Shown here: one piece after another, positions 34,403 to 40,979 of the stretch
Layout: every line of letters starts with the position of its first letter
Position numbering within the stretch: the stretch's first letter is position 1
Made by a program: the position numbers and the translations under genes
NCBI RefSeq assembly: GCF_900156285.1
Contig: NZ_FTNC01000018.1
Location: 1 to 53,628, forward strand
DNA from: Halanaerobium kushneri
Lineage (GTDB): Bacteria; Bacillota; Halanaerobiia; Halanaerobiales; Halanaerobiaceae
Reading direction: 5' to 3'
Length of the DNA stretch: 53,628 bases
Notes under the pieces: model-generated
The model's input: only the letters and a program-made list of their open reading frames with translations
What the model was told of the DNA's origin: nothing
The model's database searches: none

Positions 34403-35899
34403 TTATACAGTAGCTAATTGTAATAATTTTTCTTCAGTAGCTTCTTCTCTATCTAAAATACCTGTAATTTCACCTTCTGAAATTACAGCAATCCTGTCAC
34501 ATACCCCCAATAATTCAGGAAGATAAGAAGAAATGAATATTATAGCTTTATCATTTTTTAATAAGTCAGCCATCAATTTATAAATTTCTTTTTTTGCACC
34601 AATATCAATACCTACCGTTGATTCATCAAAAAAGAGAATTGAAGCATCAACATTTAACCATTTTGCAATAACCACCTTCTGCTGGTTACCTCCACTTAAA
34701 AACTTTACTTTCTGTCTTATCGATGGAGTTTTAATGTTTAGTTCATCAACATTTCTTTTAGTTTCTTTTTCTTCTTTCTTTTTATCAAGAACTCCCAAAT
34801 TGCTTGAATAGATTGAGCTAACTAGAGTACAGTTATCCTGCACACTCAGCGGTAAGGCCAGTCCCTGTTTCTGTCTGTCTTCTGGAATCAATCCAATTCC
34901 TGCTTTAATAGAGTCAATTGGCTTTCTAATTTTTATTTCCTTTTGATTAATCTTAATTTCTCCCGAATCAATCTTATCAGCACCAAAAATTGTCCGTAGA
35001 AGTTCAGTTCTACCGGCTCCAATTAAACCAAAGAAGCCCAGTACTTCTCCCTTGTGTAGTTCAAAAGAGGCATTTTTAACATTTTTACCACTATTGAGAT
35101 TATTCACTTCCAGAATCTTTTCGCCTTTTTCAATCTCCTCTTTATAATATAAATCACCAATTTCTCGTCCAACCATCATAGTGATTAAATCATCTTCTTT
35201 AACTTCCGAAATTTCTCTGCTTCCAATATACTTGCCATCTCTAAGAACAGTTACCCGATCACAGACCTCAAATACCTCATCAAGTCTGTGATTAACGTAT
35301 ATAATGGAAACTCCCTTTTCTCTCAGGTCCAGCATTGTATCATGAAGTTCCTCTGTCTCCTTTTCAGCCAGTAAAGCGGTTGGCTCATCAAAGATCAAAA
35401 TATTTGCCTCATGAGAAATAGCCTTTGAGATAGCAACCATTTCCTGCTGTACATTAGTTAAAGTATCTAATCTTGCTCTGGGATTGATTTCATCTAAATC
35501 AAGTGATTTAAGTAATTTTGCTGTTTCCTGATACATATATTCCCAATTAACTATGCCATTTTTTGTTGGCTGCTGACCTAAGAATATATTTTCTGCTACA
35601 GACAGCTTGGGAGCAAGCATCATATGCTGATAAACTGCTGCCAGGCCGTGTTCTTCAGCCATGATAGGATTATTAATTTCTACTTTCTTTCCGTTTAAAA
35701 GGATATCTCCACTTTCTGAGTCTTTTTGATGAACCCCCATTAATATTTTAAGCAGGGTCGATTTACCCGCGCCATTTTCTCCTACCAGACCATGTATTTC
35801 ACCTTTTTTTACTTTAAAATTAACCTGATCAAGAGCTTTGACTCCCGGGAAAGTTTTAGTAATATTTTCCATTTCTACTGCATATTCTTCTTGAGACAA
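34403..35899 (-). CDS. Sugar ABC transporter ATPase (two domains), second system
   Basis: Tandem ATPase of 498 residues. First domain: GENGAGKSTLLKI, VYQHMMLAPKL and ILIFDEPTALL. Second domain: degenerate P-loop GLIGAGRTELLR, signature LSGGNQQKVVIAKWL and FFDESTVGIDIG, where a Ser replaces the usual Pro of DEPT. The start is taken as TTG 35899, because a perfect AAGGAGG lies seven bases before it; the earlier ATG would put that site inside the gene. It energises uptake of the second sugar. Confidence 0.92.
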   Translation of the reverse strand: MSQEEYAVEMENITKTFPGVKALDQVNFKVKKGEIHGLVGENGAGKSTLLKILMGVHQKDSESGDILLNGKKVEINNPIMAEEHGLAAVYQHMMLAPKLSVAENIFLGQQPTKNGIVNWEYMYQETAKLLKSLDLDEINPRARLDTLTNVQQEMVAISKAISHEANILIFDEPTALLAEKETEELHDTMLDLREKGVSIIYVNHRLDEVFEVCDRVTVLRDGKYIGSREISEVKEDDLITMMVGREIGDLYYKEEIEKGEKILEVNNLNSGKNVKNASFELHKGEVLGFFGLIGAGRTELLRTIFGADKIDSGEIKINQKEIKIRKPIDSIKAGIGLIPEDRQKQGLALPLSVQDNCTLVSSIYSSNLGVLDKKKEEKETKRNVDELNIKTPSIRQKVKFLSGGNQQKVVIAKWLNVDASILFFDESTVGIDIGAKKEIYKLMADLLKNDKAIIFISSYLPELLGVCDRIAVISEGEITGILDREEATEEKLLQLATV

Positions 35900-35932
35900 T
35901 GACTTTCCTCCTTCCATCAATCATAATAATTT

Positions 35933-36601
35933 TTATTCATCCAGTTCTGCAATAATCTTGAGACCTGAACTGCTTCCAATTCGGGAAGCACCCGCTTCTA
36001 TCATTTTTTTATAATCAGCCAGTGTCCTTACTCCTCCAGCCGCTTTAACTTTCTTTTGATCACCAACAACTTCTTTCATTATTTTTACATTTTCTGCTGT
36101 TGCCCCTTCGGGACCAAAACCGGTAGATGTTTTAATATAATCAACTTCCTTAATTTCCAGACAAATTTCTGCCAGTTTTCTTATTTCATTTTCTGTTAAA
36201 TAACAGGTTTCAAAAATGACTTTAAAAGTAATATCTTTACAGACTTCAGCTACCTGTTGAATATCGTCTTTAACTTTATTCCAGTTATGATCTTTTACAG
36301 CAACAATATTAACTACCATATCTAATTCTGTTGCTCCCAGTTCAATTTCTTCTCTGGCTTCAAATACTTTTGCGGCTGTTGTATTATAGCCGAGTGGAAA
36401 ACCAACTGTACCATCAATTTCTACACCTGTCCCTGCCAGCTTTTTAGCTGCATATTCAACAAAATCAGGAGCAATTGCTACAGAAGCAAATCCATATTCG
36501 GCTGCCTCCTCGCATAATTTCTCTATATCTGCCATTCTTCCATCTGGATTTAAAAAGGTATGGTCAATTGTTTTAGCGATTTCTTCTTTGGTAAAGTTCA
36601 T
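35933..36601 (-). CDS. deoC: Deoxyribose-phosphate aldolase
   Basis: Cleaves 2-deoxyribose 5-phosphate to glyceraldehyde 3-phosphate and acetaldehyde. The 222-residue enzyme has the Schiff-base Lys157 in DYIKTSTGFGPEG and the relay Lys186 in VKAAGGVRTL, plus ELDMVVNI and the phosphate-site end GASRIGSSSG. Its position inside an importer operon, between the binding-protein and ATPase genes, ties it to catabolism of an imported sugar or nucleoside fragment. Acetaldehyde could then be handled by the nearby reductases. Confidence 0.94.
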   Translation of the reverse strand: MNFTKEEIAKTIDHTFLNPDGRMADIEKLCEEAAEYGFASVAIAPDFVEYAAKKLAGTGVEIDGTVGFPLGYNTTAAKVFEAREEIELGATELDMVVNIVAVKDHNWNKVKDDIQQVAEVCKDITFKVIFETCYLTENEIRKLAEICLEIKEVDYIKTSTGFGPEGATAENVKIMKEVVGDQKKVKAAGGVRTLADYKKMIEAGASRIGSSSGLKIIAELDE

Positions 36602-36684
36602 TAAATTACCCCCTCGATCATATTAAATTAAAATAAACAAAATTTGTGCAATATAATTTTTAAAATGAAAAAAATTTAATTAAG

Positions 36685-36712
36685 TTATACCGCCCGATGC
36701 CGGGCGGTATAA
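36685..36712 (-). terminator. Strong stem-loop after the second binding-protein gene
   Basis: A perfect 12-base G/C-rich stem (TTATACCGCCCG / CGGGCGGTATAA) with a 4-base loop, 12 bases after the stop codon. The U-run comes only 11 bases later, so mRNA stabilisation or partial termination is likely, giving more binding protein than downstream products. Confidence 0.75.
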
Positions 36713-36724
36713 TTTGTTTAATAG

Positions 36725-37732
36725 TTATTCTGCTAACACCGCTTTTGCTCTCTGATCAGGATTTAATAAATTCTGAATTTCTTCGTCATCCATATTTTCT
36801 CTGGTTACTGCTGTAACACCAGTATCAACATATGCTGGCAGTTCTTCGCCTTCAATTGCTCTTACTGCATAACGAACTCCATCATATCCCATTCTAAATG
36901 GATCCTGAACAATTAAAGCATCAATTGTACCTTCTTCTAGAGCTCTTTTTTCTGCGTCATCAGCATCAAAAGCAACTACTGGAATTTCCTCGGCAATACC
37001 TCTTTCAGCAATTGCTCTGGCAACACCAGCACCAGTATGGTTATTATCGGCAAAAAATCCAACCAGTTCTTCTGGATGACTTGTCAGAATATCTTCCGCA
37101 GTACTTAAAGCTTCTGGAATTCTATTATCAACATAGCGGGTTTCTAAGATTTCTAAACCAGGAGCATATTCGTTTAAACCAGTGATAAAACCTTCATCAC
37201 GATCTGAAAGAACCTGAACTCCAGCCATAGCACTTATTAAACCAACTTTACCAGAATCTACTGATTTACCATGCTCTTTGGCCATTTCAACAAACATTTC
37301 TGCAGCCAATTTACCACCAACAATATTGTCAGTAGCAAGGTGAGAATGAACTTTATCAGTATTTACTTTGTTGTCAATTGTAATAATTTTAATTCCCTGA
37401 TCATAAGCTCTCTCAAGAGCAGGAACACTTGCATCCGAACTTGTTGAAGCCATTACAATTGCATCAGGCTGTCTGGTAATAACATTTTCTAAAATAGCAA
37501 CCTGCTCGGCAATTTGCGATTCAGAAGTAGGTCCGTGGGTGGTAATTGTAACATTATCAAGTTTCTCGTCTGCTGCTTTAGCACCTGTAAGCACATCCTG
37601 CCAGAAACCAGAATCTGTAGCCTTAATTATTACGGCTATATCATATTCCTGAGCAAAAGTACCTGCAGTAAAAACAAAAGTAAAGACCACAATTAACGCC
37701 AATACTGTCAACATTCTTGAATTTTTAATCAT
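36725..37732 (-). CDS. Sugar ABC transporter substrate-binding protein, second system
   Basis: Periplasmic binding protein of 335 residues. The signal peptide is cleaved near TFA-Q (about residue 27), with no lipobox cysteine. RbsB-type blocks: IAVIIKATDSGFWQDVLTGA, QPDAIVMASTSSDASVPAL, GIKIITIDNKVN, and FFADNNHTGAGVARAI. It is the first gene of the transporter part of the operon, with promoter at 37929-37901 and a long leader of about 160 bases. The ligand is probably ribose, deoxyribose or another pentose, given rbsK, rbsD and deoC. Confidence 0.9.
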   Translation of the reverse strand: MIKNSRMLTVLALIVVFTFVFTAGTFAQEYDIAVIIKATDSGFWQDVLTGAKAADEKLDNVTITTHGPTSESQIAEQVAILENVITRQPDAIVMASTSSDASVPALERAYDQGIKIITIDNKVNTDKVHSHLATDNIVGGKLAAEMFVEMAKEHGKSVDSGKVGLISAMAGVQVLSDRDEGFITGLNEYAPGLEILETRYVDNRIPEALSTAEDILTSHPEELVGFFADNNHTGAGVARAIAERGIAEEIPVVAFDADDAEKRALEEGTIDALIVQDPFRMGYDGVRYAVRAIEGEELPAYVDTGVTAVTRENMDDEEIQNLLNPDQRAKAVLAE

Positions 37733-37900
37733 TTGAAAAAACTACCCCCTTATTTTTTTGAAAATATTCTGACTTATAAGCCTAATAATAATGCTTTGTT
37801 TAAAGTTCGCCCCCTTTCAAAATTAGTGAATATTTCGAAAAGTGATGTAAAGATGTAATTACAGGTTAGCCCAAAAAAATATTTTGCTACCTCAATTATT

Positions 37901-37929
37901 ATTATAAATTATTTCTCTTCCTGTTGCAA
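37901..37929 (-). promoter_or_regulatory. Promoter of the second sugar ABC operon
   Basis: TTGCAA (37929-37924), 17 bases, TATAAT (37906-37901). The 160-base leader that follows was scanned for known riboswitch patterns and none was recognised. Confidence 0.7.
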
Positions 37930-38010
37930 GAATTTTATGAAAATAAATTATATTGAAAAACTAATTTTTATTAAGATAAATTTTTTAAACTCCAGTTGAA
38001 GTTAAATTAG

Positions 38011-38760
38011 CTAATTTTCAACTATTGAATAGATCTTACCATAATTACCTCTAAATTTAGATTCAAAATAATCAAATAACACACCATCCTGGGCAATAGA
38101 AACGGTATTAATCACCTGCAGTGGATCTCCTTTTTGTTGATGCAGAAGCTCAGCTTCAATTTTGTCTGCCAGGCCTGGATAAAAAACCACTTCAGAACGC
38201 TGTAATTTATAACCACAGTTTTCAGCAATTACTCTGTATAATGATTTATCTTTTAAATCAATTTCCATTAACTTCGGGCATAATTTATAGGGAATGTGGT
38301 TTGTAATTATTACAATCGGTTCTTGATCGATTTTTCTTAATCTTTTAATTTTAATTACTTCTTCATGTAATTTAAGCTGTAATTTCTCACTTAACTTTTT
38401 ACTTGCCTTAATTAAATTTTTTTCTAAAATATCAGTCTGGGGGTCATAACCTCGTTGAATTAACTTATCATAATAAGTTACAATATCCTGCATTGAACCA
38501 TAATTAAACTTCTTATTGGCAACAAAAGTACCTTTACCTTTCTCTTTTCTTAAAGCACCATCGCTGACAAGTTCGCTGATTGCCTGCCTGACTGTAGGCC
38601 TACTGACTTCAAAGATACTGCACAACTCCATCTCAGACGGTATGGATTCGCCAACTTTAAAAATCCCTTCGTCAAGTGCCTCCTGAATACTTTCTTTTAT
38701 CTGATAATAAAGAGGTACCGGACTATCTTTATTAATCTCTGACCAAAGATGCTCACTCAT
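38011..38760 (-). CDS. GntR-family regulator with UTRA domain
   Basis: Transcription factor of 249 residues of the HutC subgroup. The winged helix lies at about residues 12-78 (ESIPSEMELCSIFEVSRPTV, then RQAISELVSDGALRKEKGKG). The UTRA effector domain (about 100-240) includes IKRLRKIDQEPIVII and FYPGLADKIEAELL. Such domains usually bind a sugar phosphate or an amino acid derivative. It lies between hxlAB and the ABC operon, on the same strand, and probably controls one or both. Its own promoter carries repeated TTACTAA heptamers. Confidence 0.88.
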   Translation of the reverse strand: MSEHLWSEINKDSPVPLYYQIKESIQEALDEGIFKVGESIPSEMELCSIFEVSRPTVRQAISELVSDGALRKEKGKGTFVANKKFNYGSMQDIVTYYDKLIQRGYDPQTDILEKNLIKASKKLSEKLQLKLHEEVIKIKRLRKIDQEPIVIITNHIPYKLCPKLMEIDLKDKSLYRVIAENCGYKLQRSEVVFYPGLADKIEAELLHQQKGDPLQVINTVSIAQDGVLFDYFESKFRGNYGKIYSIVEN

Positions 38761-38798
38761 ATTTAATCTCCTTTTACTAAAATTATTATCTAATTTGC

Positions 38799-38842
38799 TT
38801 ACTAATAATAATCATATTTTATTTAAAAAGTCAAGTTAGTAA
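38799..38842 (-). promoter_or_regulatory. gntR promoter flanked by inverted heptamers
   Basis: TTGACT (38834-38829), 18 bases, TATTAT (38810-38805). TTAGTAA at 38836-38842 lies next to the -35, and TTACTAA at 38799-38805 touches the -10. A third TTACTAA is at 38774-38780. The flanking inverted pair fits an autoregulatory operator. Confidence 0.55.
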
Positions 38843-38855
38843 CAATTTGCAAAAT

Positions 38856-39401
38856 TCATTCAAGATTTGCATGTCTTTGATATAATTTGTCATTTTTAAT
38901 TTCTCTTTGTTCTACAATACTGATAATTAAATTATCGCCCAAAATAAGTAGAGCCTCTTCAAAATAGCTGCCTCCTGGAAGTGATTTTTCCTTTTCAGAG
39001 ATTACTCTATTGACTGGAATTTCAACAATCTGGTCTGATATTTTAGCAAGAGTTGAATTTTTACTGGCAGTAATCAAGGCTATTTTTCCACCGATATTTT
39101 TAGCATTTTCCGCAAATAAAATTGTACTTTTTGTCTCACCCGACCCACTTGCAACTATTAGTAAATCATTTTCTCTAAAAGCAGGAGTATTAGTTTCTCC
39201 AACCAGATAAATCTCAAAACCATACTGCATAAAACGCATAGCAACTGCCTTAAGCATAAGTTTTGACCTGCCTGCAGCAGCAAAAAATAATCTTTCTGAT
39301 TTGTAAATTAAATCTTTAAACTCATTTATTTCTTTTTCTTTAAGCTGTGAGAAAATTAATTTAAGATCTTCCAATACCTGCTGACTCTTATTAACTAACA
39401 T
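38856..39401 (-). CDS. hxlB: 6-phospho-3-hexuloisomerase (SIS domain)
   Basis: Second enzyme of the ribulose monophosphate pathway: it interconverts hexulose 6-phosphate and fructose 6-phosphate. The protein has 181 residues, the usual size. SIS-fold motifs are FFAAAGRSKLMLKAVAMRFM, ENDLLIVASGSGETKSTI and IALITASKNSTLAKISD. Its identity is supported by hxlA four bases upstream. In organisms without an oxidative pentose route the pair works in reverse to make ribulose 5-phosphate; in others it fixes formaldehyde. Confidence 0.9.
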   Translation of the reverse strand: MLVNKSQQVLEDLKLIFSQLKEKEINEFKDLIYKSERLFFAAAGRSKLMLKAVAMRFMQYGFEIYLVGETNTPAFRENDLLIVASGSGETKSTILFAENAKNIGGKIALITASKNSTLAKISDQIVEIPVNRVISEKEKSLPGGSYFEEALLILGDNLIISIVEQREIKNDKLYQRHANLE

Positions 39402-39405
39402 CAGC

Positions 39406-40038
39406 TCACCTCACATTATTTAGAATTTTATTCATTTTTCTGGCAATAGATGCAGGATTATTTGAACGATAAATAGCTCCACCAACAATTATTGTATCAG
39501 CAGTACTTCGACAGGCGGCTTCAAAATTATTTAAATTTATCCCACCTGCTACAGCTTTTTTTGTTTTAATATTTTCTATAAGTTCTAATTCTTTGAGTGG
39601 ATCTGTACCATCTCTTTCGCGATCCGTCGCCCGGTGAACACTAATATAATCTGTTTTGAGGTGTTCTACTTCCTGAGCCCTTTTTTTAATATTTTTAATA
39701 GCACACATATCTACCAGCACCTTTGCATTAAAAGTTTGAGCATTTTTTATAGCTGCCTTAATTGTTTCATCATTGGCGGCTGCCAGAACAGAAATCATAT
39801 CAGCTCCTTTTTTAAAGGCAAGCTCAGAAATAATATCTCCACCATCCATTATTTTTAAATCTGCGAAAATAATTTTATCCGGATAAAGCTCCTTTATTAT
39901 CGGTATAATCGAAATTCCTTCTGAAATTAATAAGGGAGTTCCCAATTCAATAATATCAACATATTTTCCAACCTGCTGTAAAAGTTTCAGACTTGATTTT
40001 AATTCGGTTAAGTCAACAGCTAACTGCAGTTTTTTAAT
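39406..40038 (-). CDS. hxlA: 3-hexulose-6-phosphate synthase, probable AUU start
   Basis: Joins formaldehyde to ribulose 5-phosphate, or releases it in reverse. The 210-residue protein of the OMP-decarboxylase superfamily shows KLQLAVDLTELKSSL, DIIELGTPLL, the catalytic block FADLKIMDGGD, KVLVDMCAIK, YISVHRATDRE and AVAGGINL. Homologues start at M(E/K)LQLALDL, which here corresponds to ATT 40038. That codon lies seven bases after AGGAGG and overlaps the stop of an upstream fucI remnant (ATTAA). An in-frame ATG at 40089 would add 17 residues read from the remnant in another frame, with no ribosome binding site. Confidence 0.85.
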   Translation of the reverse strand: MKKLQLAVDLTELKSSLKLLQQVGKYVDIIELGTPLLISEGISIIPIIKELYPDKIIFADLKIMDGGDIISELAFKKGADMISVLAAANDETIKAAIKNAQTFNAKVLVDMCAIKNIKKRAQEVEHLKTDYISVHRATDRERDGTDPLKELELIENIKTKKAVAGGINLNNFEAACRSTADTIIVGGAIYRSNNPASIARKMNKILNNVR

Positions 40039-40135
40039 TGATTCTCCTCCTCTCTCTTTCTTTTCCATAAATGATTGGTCTAATTCCAATTTTGGGTATT
40101 GAACCGATTAGTCTTTTTCCAGCTTTCTTATTCAT
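40034..40135 (-). pseudogene. fucI 5' remnant acting as leader ORF of hxlA
   Basis: An ATG at 40135 with GGGAGG upstream opens a 33-codon frame, beginning MNKKAGKRLIGSIPKIGIRP and ending in TAA at 40036-40034. Residues 7-27 match FucI at [20 protein letters not shown] and RER. The DNA is also similar (for example ATTGGAATTAGACCAATCATT), with mostly silent changes, so it derives from a divergent paralogue rather than a recent copy. It still has a promoter and ribosome binding site and ends exactly on the hxlA start, so it may serve for translational coupling. Confidence 0.85.
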
Positions 40136-40155
40136 TTAAATTAACCTCCCAAAAT

Positions 40156-40194
40156 TTACCAATAAATTAGTTGGTAATTTGACATTAAGATGTC
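40156..40194 (-). promoter_or_regulatory. Two inverted repeats in the hxlA leader
   Basis: TTACCAA-8-TTGGTAA (40156-40177, perfect arms) and GACAT-4-ATGTC (40181-40194) sit side by side between the promoter and the leader ORF. They could be operators or RNA hairpins. Confidence 0.55.
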
Positions 40195-40219
40195 TTAAAA
40201 ATTTCTCATCTTTAGTTTT

Positions 40220-40249
40220 ATTATATTAAAAAAAATACTCAATTTGCAA
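40220..40249 (-). promoter_or_regulatory. Promoter of hxlAB
   Basis: TTGCAA (40249-40244), 18 bases, TATAAT (40225-40220), ahead of the fucI-remnant leader ORF. Confidence 0.65.
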
Positions 40250-40289
40250 AAAATATTTTTATATTCAAAATTATTTGATAATTTTCAAC

Positions 40290-40934
40290 CTATTCCAAAA
40301 CCTGTTTTAATTCAGTTAAACTATTTAATTTTTTATAGACAAGTTTCTCAATTTCTGCTGCTGGCTCTACTAAATCAGGAATCATAATCACTCTAATTCC
40401 AGCTTTATTTGCTGCCATAACTCCATGAACAGAGTCTTCAATAATCAAAGCTTCTTCAGGACTAACTCCAAGTCCGTTAACTGCCTTAATAAAAATTTCT
40501 GGGTCCGGTTTACTTTTTTCTACTCCATCTCCTCCAATTATATAATCAAATTTATCTCTAATAGCAATAGAATCTAAATAAAATTCAATTTTTTCTTTAA
40601 AACTGGAAGAAGCAACTGCAAGCCGATAATGCTTTTCTTTTAAATAAGCAATAATTTCTATGAGTCCTTCTTTAGCTGGAACTCCATTTTCCCTTACGTA
40701 TTTTTTTAATAATCGATTTTTCTCTTCTCTCATTTCAAGATAGGGAAAATCTTGTCCATGGGCTTCTTTAAATGATTCTCTGGTATCCTCCAGATCCAAA
40801 CCAACCAGCTCATCAAAAAAATCACCTGCAAAATTATATCCTCTTTCTGCTGCCAGTTCCTGCCAGAGTTTCTTAGAAAGTCTTTCAGTATCAAACATCA
40901 AACCATCCATATCAAAAATAACTGCTTTAAACAT
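40290..40934 (-). CDS. HAD-superfamily phosphatase/phosphomutase (beta-PGM-like)
   Basis: Protein of 214 residues of HAD subfamily IA. Motif I is VIFDMDGLMFDTE, with two catalytic aspartates; motif II is RLAVASSS; motif III is KSKPDPEIFIKAV; motif IV is LIIEDSVHGVMAA. A helical cap lies at about residues 15-85. The family dephosphorylates small sugar phosphates or acts as beta-phosphoglucomutase. The substrate cannot be fixed from sequence. It follows the P-type ATPase by 45 bases on the same strand. Confidence 0.87.
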   Translation of the reverse strand: MFKAVIFDMDGLMFDTERLSKKLWQELAAERGYNFAGDFFDELVGLDLEDTRESFKEAHGQDFPYLEMREEKNRLLKKYVRENGVPAKEGLIEIIAYLKEKHYRLAVASSSFKEKIEFYLDSIAIRDKFDYIIGGDGVEKSKPDPEIFIKAVNGLGVSPEEALIIEDSVHGVMAANKAGIRVIMIPDLVEPAAEIEKLVYKKLNSLTELKQVLE

Positions 40935-40979
40935 AGCTTTGATCCCTCCAGTTTTAAATTGAGATAACAGATATTAGAA

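Noticed and set aside
34403-35899. Second ABC ATPase as inactive because its second domain has DEST instead of DEPT
   Set aside because: The catalytic glutamate is kept, and the second domain of RbsA-type ATPases is normally degenerate, so this is no evidence of loss of function.
36898-37185. A 95-codon plus-strand frame rich in Gln, Leu and Tyr
   Set aside because: It is the complement of the binding-protein gene and low in complexity.
37733-37900. Riboswitch in the long leader of the second sugar-binding protein
   Set aside because: The stretch contains ACAAAGC, but the rest does not fit the GEMM or any other class I know; only short A/T-rich hairpins are seen.
39406-40089. ATG 40089 as the natural start of hxlA
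   Set aside because: The first 17 codons are the fucI remnant read in the wrong frame, without a ribosome binding site, and homologues start at the KLQLAVDL region. It is kept as an alternative in the findings.
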